Shown: positions 33,335-42,669, counted from the stretch's first letter. The stretch is 64,000 bases of DNA from Bacteroidota bacterium (GCA_018268085.1 JAFDXE010000010.1:55474-119473), one strand, 5' to 3'. A program made the numbers and translations. The notes: generated by a model from the sequence alone, not told the origin.

Positions 33335-34363
33335 ATGCCGGGATTGAACATTACAGACAGTATTAACCTCATCAGCAAGCTAACCGTAAGGCGTGTATGG
33401 AATGGCATTAAAGTACTCAGCAGTTTTTATATAAGCCGCTTATTAAACAAACCCGTTCAATGGGGTTTGCCTGTTTCCATTTCTTTTGAACCCACCACGA
33501 GTTGTAATCTTCGTTGCCCTGAATGTCCCAGCGGACTTCGTGCTTTTTCAAGGCCAACCGGTATGCTGGAAAAAGATTTTTTTTCACGTACGATCGACGA
33601 TATCCATAAGGAATTATTATACCTCATCTTTTATTTCCAGGGAGAACCCTATCTTAACCCGGCCTTCCTGGATATGGTGAAATACGCATCCTCAAAAAAA
33701 ATATATACCGCAACTTCAACCAATGCACACTACCTAACGGAAGAGGCTGCACGAAAAACGGTGGAAAGCGGGCTCGACAGGCTGATCATCTCCATTGATG
33801 GAACCACGCAGGATGTTTACCAGCAGTACAGGGTTGGCGGTAAACTGGATAAAGTGCTTGAAGGCACCAGGAACATTGTTCACTGGAAAAAAAAGCTGAA
33901 AAGTAAAACACCATTTATCTTTTTCCAGTTCCTGGTAGTAAAACCAAATGAACACCAGGTAGAAGATATTAAACGACTGGCAAAGGAAATGGGTGTAGAT
34001 GAAGTACGTTTTAAAACAGCCCAGGTATATGAGTATGAAACTGATCCCAATCAACTCATTCCAACTACAGATAAATACAGCCGGTATAAAAAAGAAAAGG
34101 ATGGTACATACCGCTCCAAAAACAAACTGGCAAATCATTGCTGGAAATTGTGGCACGCAAATGTAATTACATGGGACGGACTGGTAGTACCTTGTTGTTT
34201 TGATAAAGACGCCATGCACCAGTTGGGTAACCTGAAAAATGAATCATTCAGGAATATCTGGAATAACGACAATTACAAACAATTTCGCAGCGAATTAATG
34301 AAAAGCAGGAAGAAGATAGATATATGTGCCAATTGCAGCGAAGGCGTTTCCGTATGGCAATAA
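33335..34363 (+). CDS. Radical SAM/SPASM domain protein
   Basis: A 342-residue cytoplasmic iron-sulfur enzyme. The radical SAM cluster motif is CNLRCPEC (Cys57, Cys61, Cys64), followed by the usual GE-like (FYFQGEPYLNP) and strand motifs (LIISIDGTTQDVYQQYR). The C-terminal SPASM region has CWKLWHANVITWDGLVVPCCFDKD ... ICANC with the conserved Cys for auxiliary clusters. SPASM enzymes modify peptides or cofactors, but no precursor-peptide gene is seen beside it, so the substrate is open. It leads a series with an AI-2E permease (24 bp), MarR and GH10-like genes. Confidence 0.93.
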   Translation: MPGLNITDSINLISKLTVRRVWNGIKVLSSFYISRLLNKPVQWGLPVSISFEPTTSCNLRCPECPSGLRAFSRPTGMLEKDFFSRTIDDIHKELLYLIFYFQGEPYLNPAFLDMVKYASSKKIYTATSTNAHYLTEEAARKTVESGLDRLIISIDGTTQDVYQQYRVGGKLDKVLEGTRNIVHWKKKLKSKTPFIFFQFLVVKPNEHQVEDIKRLAKEMGVDEVRFKTAQVYEYETDPNQLIPTTDKYSRYKKEKDGTYRSKNKLANHCWKLWHANVITWDGLVVPCCFDKDAMHQLGNLKNESFRNIWNNDNYKQFRSELMKSRKKIDICANCSEGVSVWQ

Positions 34364-34387
34364 CCCAAACAGTTTTTTAATTACCGT

Positions 34388-35437
34388 ATGAATAGAACAT
34401 TCAATGATCGTTTACGCCAGGTATTACTGCTGGCAATTATTATCCTGATTGCATCTGTACTTATTGCAGAGCTTTATGTATTCTTACCCGGCTTGCTGGG
34501 CGGAATTACCTTATATATACTAAGTCGTGAAATGTACTTCAGGTTGGTGGAAGGGAAGAAATGGAAAAGAGGCGGAACGGCCCTGCTGTTTATTCTTGCC
34601 TTTGTAGTGATCATTTCCGGGCCAATATACCTCAGCATTCGCCTTGCTTCTCCATCCATAAATGAATTACTCAATAACCAGCAATCTATCGTTAACAACC
34701 TGCAAACATTTTCAGAAAAAGTAAAAGACAATGTCGGAATTGAATTGCTGTCGGAAGAAAATATAAAAGCCCTCGGTGAAAAAATTACAGTGGTAATACC
34801 CCAATTATTAAACAGTACTGCCGGTGTACTGGCCAACCTGCTGATCATGTTATTCCTCCTGTATTATTTATTAACCAGTGGGCGGCAGGTGGAAAAATAC
34901 CTGACCCGTATAATACCGCTTGAAAATAAAAACATTCATTTGCTGGCGAAAGAAACAAAATCAATGATCAAGGCAAATGCATTGGGCATTCCCATTATCA
35001 GCATCATCCAGGGTATTACTGCTGCATTTGGTTATTGGATTTTTGGTGTAAGCGATTGGGCAATGTGGGGTTTTATTACCGGTGTATTTGCGTTTTTCCC
35101 AATCGTTGGTACAATGATTATCTGGATACCTATTGTAATATCCCTGTACACGAAAGGAATGAACTGGCCTGCAACGGGATTGGGTTTGTACAGCCTCATC
35201 ATAACCGGTAATATTGATTATGTTGCCCGTATGAGTTTATTAAAAAAGCTGGGAGATGTACATCCGATGGTAACAGTGCTGGGCGTGATCGTGGGATTGA
35301 GTTTATTCGGTTTCATGGGACTTATATTCGGCCCATTACTCATTAGTTATTTCCTGATATTAGTAAAAATATACCTGAACGAATTTACCTCCTTCGATGA
35401 TAATAAACCTGTTGCTTCAAATGCAACAGTAAAGTAA
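34388..35437 (+). CDS. AI-2E family transporter (UPF0118)
   Basis: A 349-residue polytopic inner-membrane protein of the AI-2E exporter/permease family. It has hydrophobic pairs at the N-terminus (VLLLAIIILIASVLIAELYVFLPGLLGGITLYIL), a long helical segment (INELLNNQQSIVNNLQTF), a membrane block around LLNSTAGVLANLLIMLFLLYYLL and the family signature near the C-terminus (WGFITGVFAFFPIVGTMIIWIP ... VLGVIVGLSLFGFMGLIFGPLL). Members export small molecules or act as ion/H+ antiporters; the substrate is unknown. It follows the radical SAM gene by 24 bp. Confidence 0.92.
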   Translation: MNRTFNDRLRQVLLLAIIILIASVLIAELYVFLPGLLGGITLYILSREMYFRLVEGKKWKRGGTALLFILAFVVIISGPIYLSIRLASPSINELLNNQQSIVNNLQTFSEKVKDNVGIELLSEENIKALGEKITVVIPQLLNSTAGVLANLLIMLFLLYYLLTSGRQVEKYLTRIIPLENKNIHLLAKETKSMIKANALGIPIISIIQGITAAFGYWIFGVSDWAMWGFITGVFAFFPIVGTMIIWIPIVISLYTKGMNWPATGLGLYSLIITGNIDYVARMSLLKKLGDVHPMVTVLGVIVGLSLFGFMGLIFGPLLISYFLILVKIYLNEFTSFDDNKPVASNATVK

Positions 35438-35520
35438 ATTTTTATTCAGCGCCCGTTTGATTTTTTATTATTACAGCATCTGCAATACATTTAATATTAT
35501 TGCAAAAAAAATTGCGCATC

Positions 35521-35976
35521 ATGGGAATTGAACAGGATATAGCTCAGTCAAAATTCAGAAATGAACACCAGAAAGTGATGGTCAACCTGATTTATACCTA
35601 TAATTGGATGAATGAAAGGATTAAACAGTTTTTTGATAAAGAGGAAATTACTTCACAACAATTTAATATACTTCGCATTTTACGGGGCGCCGGAAAACCA
35701 ATTTCTACTTTGCAGATCAGGCAGCGCATGCTCGATAAAATGAGTGATACCAGTCGGATTGTAGACAGGTTATTATTGAAAGGTCTTGTTAAAAAAAGTG
35801 TTTGTGCAAATGATAAGCGCCTGGTTGACGTTGTAATTACAGATAAAGGGAAAAAGTTGTTGGAAAAATTAGACCTTTGTGAAAATGAAATGGATGCAGT
35901 GCTCAGGGCATTATCTGCAGATGAAGCCGCTACACTGAATGTGTTATTGGATAAAATTCGATCTGTTAACGAATAG
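35521..35976 (+). CDS. MarR-family transcriptional regulator
   Basis: A 151-residue winged-helix regulator. The HTH core reads KEEITSQQFNILRILRGAGKPISTLQIRQRMLDKMSDTSRIVDRLLLKGLVKKSVCANDKRLVDVVITDKGKKLLEKL, with the DKR wing. N- and C-terminal helices would form the dimer interface. The ligand is unknown; the neighbouring AI-2E permease and GH10-like genes are candidate targets. ATG 35521 is used; a TTG 21 bp upstream is in frame. The stop at 35976 is one base before the next ATG, so it is coupled to the GH10-like gene. Confidence 0.92.
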   Translation: MGIEQDIAQSKFRNEHQKVMVNLIYTYNWMNERIKQFFDKEEITSQQFNILRILRGAGKPISTLQIRQRMLDKMSDTSRIVDRLLLKGLVKKSVCANDKRLVDVVITDKGKKLLEKLDLCENEMDAVLRALSADEAATLNVLLDKIRSVNE

Positions 35977-35977
35977 C

Positions 35978-37177
35978 ATGATAAAATACCTTTGTACCAC
36001 ACTACTTACTTTTTTAATTTTCCTGCAAAACAGTATTGCTCAAAAAACTGTAACACAGGAATTTCGTGGCGTATGGATCGCTACGGTAGATAATATAGAC
36101 TGGCCTGAACGTCCTACTACCAACAGTGAAGAACAAAAAGCTTCCTTTATACGATTGCTGGATATGCATCGCCGGAATGGCATCAATGCTGTTGTTGTGC
36201 AAATCCGCCCGGCAACAGATGCATTTTATCCTTCACCTTTTGAACCCTGGAGCCAATGGCTTACCGGAACCCAGGGGCAGCCACCCATCCCTTTTTATGA
36301 TCCGCTCGAATTCATGGTAACGGAAACCCATAAACGAGGAATGGAATTCCACGCATGGATGAACCCGTACCGGGCTGTATTTAATATCAGAACATCCTCA
36401 ATATCTCCAACACATATTACCAATCTTCACCCGGATTGGTTTCTTACTTATGGCGACAAACGTTATTTTGACCCCGGGAACAAAGAGGTGCAGGCTTATG
36501 TAACAGGTGTGGTTCGGGATGTTGTAGGCAGGTATGATGTGGACGCCATACATTTTGATGATTATTTTTATCCTTACCCGATCAATGGGAAAGAATTCCC
36601 TGATGAAGGCAGTTATAAAAAATATGGGAATGGATTGAGCAAAGCCGACTGGCGCAGGAGTAATACAGATTCCATCATTTCAAAATTGTACACAACCATT
36701 AAGGAAACAAATCCGCTTTGCCAGTTTGGAATCAGTCCGTTTGGTGTATGGAGAAATGCAGATAAAGATCCCGAGGGCAGTAATACCAAGGCAGGTCCTA
36801 CAAATTATGATGTGTTATATGCAGATATATTATTGTGGTTAAAAAAAGGATGGATAGATTATGTGGCGCCACAGTTATACTGGGAGTTCGGGCATCCGGC
36901 TGCACCGTACGAAGTATTGGTTGATTGGTGGAGCAAACATACTTATGGTAAAAATTGCTATATCGGTTTGGGATGCTACCGGGCAAATACCAATGCAGCC
37001 TGGAGAGATAAAAATCAATTACCAAAACAAATTACCAAAGTGAGGAATACTGCCAACATTCAGGGGATGATTTTCTACAGCAGTAAATCGCTGGAAAAAA
37101 ATTTAAATGGCTGGGCAGATAGTATTCGGATAAATTATTTCAGGGAGCAGGTGCCTACACCCAAACCTGTTAAATAA
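35978..37177 (+). CDS. Secreted glycosyl-hydrolase-like 10 (DUF187/YngK-type) protein
   Basis: A 399-residue exported protein with a signal peptide (MIKYLCTTLLTFLIFLQNSIAQ). The domain is the PF02638 type TIM barrel: EFRGVWIATVDNIDWP at the start, AVVVQIRPATDAFYPSPFEPWS, MEFHAWMNPYRAVFN, DAIHFDDYFYPYP (conserved DDYFYP) and VAPQLYWEFG. It is thought to act on peptidoglycan or other polysaccharides, with weak biochemical support. It shares operon with the MarR gene (stop and start one base apart). The start is ATG 35978; an upstream ATG at 35939 lies inside the MarR gene. Confidence 0.88.
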   Translation: MIKYLCTTLLTFLIFLQNSIAQKTVTQEFRGVWIATVDNIDWPERPTTNSEEQKASFIRLLDMHRRNGINAVVVQIRPATDAFYPSPFEPWSQWLTGTQGQPPIPFYDPLEFMVTETHKRGMEFHAWMNPYRAVFNIRTSSISPTHITNLHPDWFLTYGDKRYFDPGNKEVQAYVTGVVRDVVGRYDVDAIHFDDYFYPYPINGKEFPDEGSYKKYGNGLSKADWRRSNTDSIISKLYTTIKETNPLCQFGISPFGVWRNADKDPEGSNTKAGPTNYDVLYADILLWLKKGWIDYVAPQLYWEFGHPAAPYEVLVDWWSKHTYGKNCYIGLGCYRANTNAAWRDKNQLPKQITKVRNTANIQGMIFYSSKSLEKNLNGWADSIRINYFREQVPTPKPVK

Positions 37178-37203
37178 ATACACTTTATTTTACGAACACA
37201 CCG

Positions 37204-37521
37204 TTAGTTTCTTATGGCAGGAAAGCGATAATTCGGTTTGCCTTCCATACGGTTGCAATCATCAATATTCCCGATCCTGAACTTCAATGGAATTTTTGTA
37301 TGTGATTCAAACCGCCATTCTTTTTTACAAAAAAAACCAAGCTGGCCGTTGTAAAAATCAGCAGGTATGATTAAAGATGAATTTGTGGAAGGCATTACAC
37401 GGAATAGAAATGAGGTATTGCTTTTGTAATAGTACCTGGCAGGAAAAATATTTTTTTGTGCGTGTGCTGCAGTTACCGCAAAAATCATGCAAAGCACCAA
37501 AATTTTCTCTTTTCCTTTCAT
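37204..37521 (-). CDS. Small secreted protein, unknown
   Basis: A 105-residue exported protein starting MKGKEKILVLCMIFAVTAAHAQ, a good signal peptide. The mature 85 residues contain two Cys (GFFCKKEWRFE, NIDDCNRME) that could pair. The composition is aromatic and basic. The reading frame extends further upstream, but only this ATG (37519-37521) gives a signal peptide. It converges on the GH10-like gene 26 bp away. I recognise no family. The upstream 101 bp separate it from rpoN. Confidence 0.6.
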   Translation of the reverse strand: MKGKEKILVLCMIFAVTAAHAQKNIFPARYYYKSNTSFLFRVMPSTNSSLIIPADFYNGQLGFFCKKEWRFESHTKIPLKFRIGNIDDCNRMEGKPNYRFPAIRN

Positions 37522-37622
37522 AAATAAGTAAAGCTTTATTGTAAATTTACGGCTGAAACCTTGGATAAGTTTCTGCATTTTTTTAAAAGAAATTTTCAGC
37601 ATAAATACTAACGAATTACCGC

Positions 37623-39107
37623 ATGGCATTACATCAAAGCTTACAGCAAAAGCTTTTACAGAAATTATCACCACAGCAGATTCAGTTGATGAAATTGTTG
37701 CAGGTACCTACTGCAATTTTGGATCAGAGGATTAAAGAAGAAATAGAAGAGAACCCCGCTTTGGAACAAGTGGAAGAGGGACATGAAGATGAGTTTGAAA
37801 CAAAAGATGAATTTGCAGATGCCAACGATGAGGAATATGAAAAAGACGGCAGTGAAGAAGACTATGAAAATATTGATATCAGCGAATATGTACAGGATGG
37901 TGATGATGAAGTAGGCGATTATAAATTAAGAGACGATAATTACCCGGAAGCAGACGATAATCGCGTTATTCCGCATAAAGTAGAAACAAGTTTTAATGAG
38001 CTGATGTTACAACAGCTCGGTTTATTAAAATTAAATGACCAGCAACACAAAATTGCCGAGCAGATTATCGGTAGTTTGGATGATGATGGCTACCTGCGCA
38101 GGGAAGTTTCGGCAATCATAGATGACCTTGCATTTCGCCAGAATATTGATACCGATGAAAATGAACTGAACGCAATCATCAACCAGATACAACAATTCGA
38201 CCCACCGGGTGTATGTGCCAGGAGTTTACAGGAATGCCTGTTGATACAACTGAAACGGAAAATTGACCAGGGAAAAAATATTGAACTGGCGATTAAAGTG
38301 CTGGATAAATATTTCGATGAATTTACCAAGAAGCATTACGAAAAAATTCAGAAAGCACTTGATCTTAATGACCAGCAATTGAGAGATATTATTGCCCAGA
38401 TTGTAAAGCTCAATCCAAAACCAGGCGGAACAATCGGTGATTCAAACAAAGGTGAAAACTATGTGATACCGGATTTTTTTATCACAAACAATAATGGGAA
38501 ACTTGAGCTTACACTCAACAGCAAAAATGCTCCCGACCTGCGCATCAGTGAAGGATACAGGGACATGTTGAAAGATTATGATAAAGGAACAAAGAAAGAC
38601 AAGCAGCAGAAAGAAGCCGTGTTGTTCATCAAACAAAAAATAGATTCTGCGAAATGGTTTATTGATGCCATTAAACAAAGACAGAATACTTTGTACAATA
38701 CCATGGAAGCGATCATGAGTTACCAGAAGGATTTTTTTCTTACCGGTGACGAAACGGATCTTAAACCTATGATATTAAAAGATATTGCAGAAAGAACGAA
38801 TCTCGACATATCAACCGTAAGCCGCGTAGCCAACAGCAAATTTGTACAAACAGAATTCGGTAGCTATCGGCTTAAATTTTTCTTCAGTGAAAGCCTGCAA
38901 ACAGACAGCGGGGAAGAAGTAAGTACCAGGGAAGTAAAAAAGATACTAACGGACCTCATATCCGAAGAAAGTAAAAAACATCCATACAGCGATGAAAAAC
39001 TAACAGAGTTGTTGCAGGAAAAAGGATATAATATCGCCAGGAGAACCGTTGCAAAATACCGGGAACAGTTAAATATACCTGTAGCAAGGCTCAGGAAGAC
39101 TTTGTAA
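37623..39107 (+). CDS. rpoN: RNA polymerase sigma-54 factor (RpoN)
   Basis: A 494-residue alternative sigma factor. Region I is the Gln/Leu-rich start (HQSLQQKLLQKLSPQQIQLMKLLQVPT) that receives the AAA+ activator. Region II is very acidic (about 45-115). Region III has the core-binding domain (about 120-300) and the HTH (DIAERTNLDISTVSRVANSKFVQ). The RpoN box ARRTVAKYRE is at 472-481 for -24 promoter recognition. Sigma-54 needs an enhancer-binding ATPase; none is in the window. Start ATG 37623. Confidence 0.97.
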   Translation: MALHQSLQQKLLQKLSPQQIQLMKLLQVPTAILDQRIKEEIEENPALEQVEEGHEDEFETKDEFADANDEEYEKDGSEEDYENIDISEYVQDGDDEVGDYKLRDDNYPEADDNRVIPHKVETSFNELMLQQLGLLKLNDQQHKIAEQIIGSLDDDGYLRREVSAIIDDLAFRQNIDTDENELNAIINQIQQFDPPGVCARSLQECLLIQLKRKIDQGKNIELAIKVLDKYFDEFTKKHYEKIQKALDLNDQQLRDIIAQIVKLNPKPGGTIGDSNKGENYVIPDFFITNNNGKLELTLNSKNAPDLRISEGYRDMLKDYDKGTKKDKQQKEAVLFIKQKIDSAKWFIDAIKQRQNTLYNTMEAIMSYQKDFFLTGDETDLKPMILKDIAERTNLDISTVSRVANSKFVQTEFGSYRLKFFFSESLQTDSGEEVSTREVKKILTDLISEESKKHPYSDEKLTELLQEKGYNIARRTVAKYREQLNIPVARLRKTL

Positions 39108-39117
39108 AAAATCATAC

Positions 39118-39801
39118 ATGAGCATTATTGTTACAGCAGATTCAATTCTTGAAACAGCAGACGGAAATGAAAAGCCGGGAATACTATCCAGGATTTTTTC
39201 GGGTTTCTTCTCTTATGTTTTTCATCCTGTGTTTGTTCCTTTATACATCACTTCGTTTTTGCTGTATGTACATCCTTCAGCATTTTCAGGTTTCTCGCTT
39301 GCACAAAAAAAGCAAACCTTACTCATCATCGCATTCAATATTGTTTTTTTTCCGTTGGTGAGTGTGTTGTTGCTGAGGGCGGTTGGATTTATCAGTTCAC
39401 TGTATTTACGTACGCAGCGTGATCGGATCATTCCATACATTGCTTCGGGCATTTTCTTTTTCTGGGCTTACCTAGTTTTTAAAAATCAGCCGCAATACCC
39501 TTTATTGTTAACTACTTATATACTGGGGATTTTCCTTGCCTCATCTGTTGCGCTTATCGCTAATATTTATTTTAAGATCAGCATGCATGCCATTGGTATG
39601 GGTGGCTGGATCGGGCTTTTCCTCGTAATAGCTTATACGAACAGTATGCTTATGACCTGGCCACTGAGTATCGTATTATTGATCAGTGGAATTGTATGTA
39701 CGTCGAGGTTGTTAAGCCGCAACCATGATACAAAAGATATCTATACCGGGCTGCTGGTTGGACTGCTTACCCAGTTTGCTGCAGCAGTTTTTGTACTATA
39801 A
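39118..39801 (+). CDS. Polytopic membrane protein with PAP2-like motif 3
   Basis: A 227-residue inner-membrane protein with about six TM segments. Near the C-terminus S196-R197-x5-H203-x3-D207 (SRLLSRNHDTKD) exactly fits motif 3 of PAP2 phosphatases (SRx5Hx3D). An RTQRDRIIP segment (basic residue, Arg, then RxxP) resembles motif 1 loosely and SMHAIG resembles motif 2 (SGH with Met). So it is a degenerate or divergent PAP2-type membrane phosphatase; activity on lipid phosphates is not assured. It follows rpoN by 10 bp, same strand, and is probably co-transcribed. Confidence 0.65.
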   Translation: MSIIVTADSILETADGNEKPGILSRIFSGFFSYVFHPVFVPLYITSFLLYVHPSAFSGFSLAQKKQTLLIIAFNIVFFPLVSVLLLRAVGFISSLYLRTQRDRIIPYIASGIFFFWAYLVFKNQPQYPLLLTTYILGIFLASSVALIANIYFKISMHAIGMGGWIGLFLVIAYTNSMLMTWPLSIVLLISGIVCTSRLLSRNHDTKDIYTGLLVGLLTQFAAAVFVL

Positions 39802-40175
39802 AGCTGTAATCCTTTTAAGCGATGTAAACTATTATACAAATGAAGAAGCCCCGTCCAATACCGGGGTTCTTCGTTGTCCTGTAGTACCTAACAAAAATTC
39901 TTCGCTGGTAGATCACGCTACTTGCAGGTACAAACAGTTACAATTATGTTTATTGAAAACGCCTTCTATCTGAGGAAATTCCCGTTGGGCAATCGTAGAA
40001 ATGACAAGCGGGGTTAGTAGTTTTTCTCACTTAAAATGGGTTTTTCATAGTCAATACATTAGGATTGTATTGAGTTGATATATAAGCGTAATAATCAGTC
40101 CTTTATTGTGTAAACGGGTGATAAAAAAAATATTTTTTTAATACAATATTTTCTAAAGTGAACGTGTAAACGCAC
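39802..40175. other. Intergenic region of 374 bp with repeats
   Basis: No credible gene. It holds the hairpin at 39842-39872, a perfect 8-bp inverted repeat TCAATACA / TGTATTGA (40051-40058 and 40066-40073, loop 7), a direct repeat GTGTAAACG (40108-40116 and 40164-40172) and an AT-only palindrome near 40122-40139. See findings. Confidence 0.6.
39842..39872 (+). terminator. Hairpin after the PAP2-like gene
   Basis: Stem GAAGAAGCCCCG / CGGGGTTCTTC (39842-39853 and 39862-39872), long and stable, with a weak T-rich tail. Probable terminator for the rpoN unit. Confidence 0.6.
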
Positions 40176-41405
40176 TTAGCTTCCGGCGGTTTTTAATATA
40201 TGTGCATGCAGGGTTTTATAGGCAATAATGGCACTGGCCAGCATCAGCAATGATCCTACAAAAAATGCAGCGCCGGAGAAATGCAGCAGTGTTCCGGGTT
40301 TGGTAAAGTAGGCGAAAAGCCCGGTCATTAATGGCGGCCCAATTATAGAGGTAAGACTGATCATACTGGTTAATGCTCCCTGTAATTCTCCCTGTTCATT
40401 AGGTGGTACATTACCTGAAATGGTTGATTGCAAAGCGGGCCCGGCAATGCCTCCCAGGCAATAGGGGATTAAAAAAACAAACATCATCCAGCTCTGCGAT
40501 GCAAATGCAAACAACAGCAGTCCTGCGGCATATAACAGCAACCCGATGTAAATACTTTTTTCATTGCCAAGTTTTGGATTGATAAACCTGATCAATCCTC
40601 CCTGCACAATGCCCACCAGCAAACCCACTGCACCCAGGGATATGCCGATCATCTTCTGGTTCCAGTGAAATTTTTCAATCGTAAAATAACTCCAATTGCT
40701 TTGTACCGCATGTGAGGCTATATAAATCAGAAAGAATGAACTGATCAATCCTCCCAACTGCGGGTATTTGCTCAACTGTTTTAACGATCCTAAAGGATTT
40801 GCTCTTTTCCAGTTGAACGAACGGCGATGTTCTTTAGATAATGATTCAGGTAATATGAAATAACCGTACAACGCATTTAATAAACTCAGCCCTGCCGCAA
40901 CCATGAAGGGCACTCTCGGGCCAAACGTTCCGAGTAATCCGCCAATTACCGGACCTATGATAAAGCCCAGGCCGAATGCCGCACCTACCATACCGAAATT
41001 CTGCGCCCGGTTTTCTGCAGTGCTGATGTCGGCAATGTAAGCAGTTGCTGTTGTAAAGCTGGCTCCTGTAATTCCCGCAAGCGCACGTCCAACGAACAAC
41101 CACCCGATCGTTGGTGCAAATGATAAAAACAGGTAATCGAGTCCGAACCCAAGCAATGAAAGTAACAACACCGGCCTACGGCCATATTGATCACTTAAAC
41201 CGCCCAATACCGGTGCGAAGAAAAACTGCATGATCGCATACGTGAAAGTGAGCCAGCCGCCATATTTCGAAGCTTCACTGATATCACTGTGAATGAGGCT
41301 TTGAATTAAAGACGGAAAAACCGGGATGATTAATCCCAATCCCGTAACATCTATCATTAACGTAATAAATATAAAACCTACTGCAGCTTTTTTATTTGGA
41401 GCCAT
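40176..41405 (-). CDS. MFS efflux transporter, TetA-like (TCR/Tet family)
   Basis: A 409-residue twelve-TM major facilitator. TM1 has [15 protein letters not shown] (the typical TetA/Bcr start). The loop 2-3 motif A is [17 protein letters not shown]. Motif C-like [16 protein letters not shown] follows in TM5. TM7-12 are complete. The antiporter family pumps drugs or metabolites; TetA itself would need specific substrate residues I cannot judge, so I do not claim tetracycline resistance. ATG 41405 is preferred to a TTG at 41414. It is monocistronic. The hairpin AAGTG ... CACTT sits over its stop codon. Confidence 0.9.
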   Translation of the reverse strand: MAPNKKAAVGFIFITLMIDVTGLGLIIPVFPSLIQSLIHSDISEASKYGGWLTFTYAIMQFFFAPVLGGLSDQYGRRPVLLLSLLGFGLDYLFLSFAPTIGWLFVGRALAGITGASFTTATAYIADISTAENRAQNFGMVGAAFGLGFIIGPVIGGLLGTFGPRVPFMVAAGLSLLNALYGYFILPESLSKEHRRSFNWKRANPLGSLKQLSKYPQLGGLISSFFLIYIASHAVQSNWSYFTIEKFHWNQKMIGISLGAVGLLVGIVQGGLIRFINPKLGNEKSIYIGLLLYAAGLLLFAFASQSWMMFVFLIPYCLGGIAGPALQSTISGNVPPNEQGELQGALTSMISLTSIIGPPLMTGLFAYFTKPGTLLHFSGAAFFVGSLLMLASAIIAYKTLHAHILKTAGS

Positions 41406-41544
41406 ATCATACAAAGTTGCGGCATTTGTTATTGCTAACCATCGTTGTAAAAAGAATATTCAGCTTTAGTAACGGGTGACATTTTTTATATTCACCGAAG
41501 GATTTTATTTCCTTACCCGTCTAACCATATCTAAAACTGATTGT

Positions 41545-42612
41545 ATGCATTTCAAAAAGCAGTTTGTATTTGCCATTTTAGCCGTATTCGTTTTGTTTTT
41601 TGAATATTGTTCTAAAGAGAAAGTGAATAACAATAGCGGTTCTGGTACCGACACAACCGATTTGGGCATTCCTGTATTACCATCAACAGCACTTAATTAT
41701 ACAATCAGCTACCCGGCATACCTGTTACCGGAAATGGCATTGAACGATAACACCCCGGCCGATAACCAGCTCACCAACGACGGCGCTACATTAGGCAGGG
41801 TATTGTTTTATGATAAACACCTGTCTAAAAATAACACGATCAGTTGCGCATCCTGTCATAAACCAACAACTTCGTTTACTGATAATGTACGATTCAGTAC
41901 CGGTTTCGAGGGCGGATTAACCACCCGTTCATCTATGGATCTGTTGAATGTTGCATTTTATAAATCAGGAAAAATGTTTTGGGATGAAAGATCAGCAACA
42001 CTGGAAGCACAGGTGGTTCAACCGATACAGAATCACGTAGAAATGGGCGAAACATTCCCGGAAATTGTAGATAAGGTGAAAGGATTGAGTTACTATCCTT
42101 CATTATTTCAAAAAGCATTTGGTTCAACGGATATTGATAGTGTAAAAATTTCCAGGGCTTTGGCGCAGTTTGTACGTGCTATCATTCCATATCAGTCTAA
42201 ATACGATAAGGTGAAACAGGGGCTCGCAACATTCACTGCCCAGGAACAGGCTGGTGAAAATTTATTTTTAAATGCAGCACCGCCAAACCAGCCAACATTA
42301 ACCTGCGCCGGTTGCCATAAGCCACCTTTATTCATCACTTCATCTCCTGCTGCTGCTTTCGGTCTTGCAGACGCGGCCGACCTGGGTATAAATAATACAG
42401 GCACATTCAAGATAGGCAGCTTACGCAATGTTGCAGTAACCGCACCCTATTTTCATAATGGAAGTGTTGCCACTCTGCAGGGAGTACTCACCTCAAATAT
42501 TCCTTCCCACCAGGTAGCACCACAGGATGTACAGACTTTAATTGCATTCATGCAAACACTAACTGATACGCAAACACTAAGCGACGAAAGATTTGCTGAT
42601 CCATTCAAATAG
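41545..42612 (+). CDS. Di-haem cytochrome c peroxidase (MauG/CcpA family) lipoprotein
   Basis: A 355-residue exported lipoprotein. The signal peptide MHFKKQFVFAILAVFVLFFEYC ends in a lipobox-like Cys. Two haem motifs are present: CASCH (ISCASCHKPTTS) and CAGCH (TCAGCHKPP), each with further ligand His/Met expected nearby. ALNYTISYPAYLLPE is the mature start. The enzyme reduces hydrogen peroxide to water with electrons from cytochromes or is a MauG-like oxidase. ATG 41545 is chosen; a GTG 69 bp upstream is in frame but would break the signal peptide. Confidence 0.93.
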   Translation: MHFKKQFVFAILAVFVLFFEYCSKEKVNNNSGSGTDTTDLGIPVLPSTALNYTISYPAYLLPEMALNDNTPADNQLTNDGATLGRVLFYDKHLSKNNTISCASCHKPTTSFTDNVRFSTGFEGGLTTRSSMDLLNVAFYKSGKMFWDERSATLEAQVVQPIQNHVEMGETFPEIVDKVKGLSYYPSLFQKAFGSTDIDSVKISRALAQFVRAIIPYQSKYDKVKQGLATFTAQEQAGENLFLNAAPPNQPTLTCAGCHKPPLFITSSPAAAFGLADAADLGINNTGTFKIGSLRNVAVTAPYFHNGSVATLQGVLTSNIPSHQVAPQDVQTLIAFMQTLTDTQTLSDERFADPFK

Positions 42613-42630
42613 TACGTTAACCCGTACTAT
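42609..42630 (+). other. Perfect hairpin overlapping the peroxidase stop codon
   Basis: ATAGTACG / CGTACTAT (42609-42616 and 42623-42630) with loop TTAACC. The stop codon TAG is in the 5' arm. No T run; it may stabilise the mRNA end or be a protein site. Confidence 0.45.
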
Positions 42631-42643
42631 ATGGATTAATTGT

Positions 42644-42669
42644 GGGCAGGTGAAAACCTGCTCTTTTTT
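42644..42669 (+). terminator. Terminator after the peroxidase gene
   Basis: Stem GCAGGT / ACCTGC (42646-42651 and 42656-42661) with a GAAA tetraloop, followed by TCTTTTTT. It lies 32 bp past the stop. Confidence 0.8.

Noticed and set aside
33335..34363. A peptide-modification (RiPP) cluster at the radical SAM/SPASM gene
   Set aside because: No small precursor-like gene or export peptidase adjoins it; the neighbours are a permease, MarR and a GH10-like enzyme.
40176..41405. Naming the MFS pump a tetracycline-resistance gene
   Set aside because: TetA-like motifs are shared by many drug and metabolite exporters; nothing specific to tetracycline can be seen.
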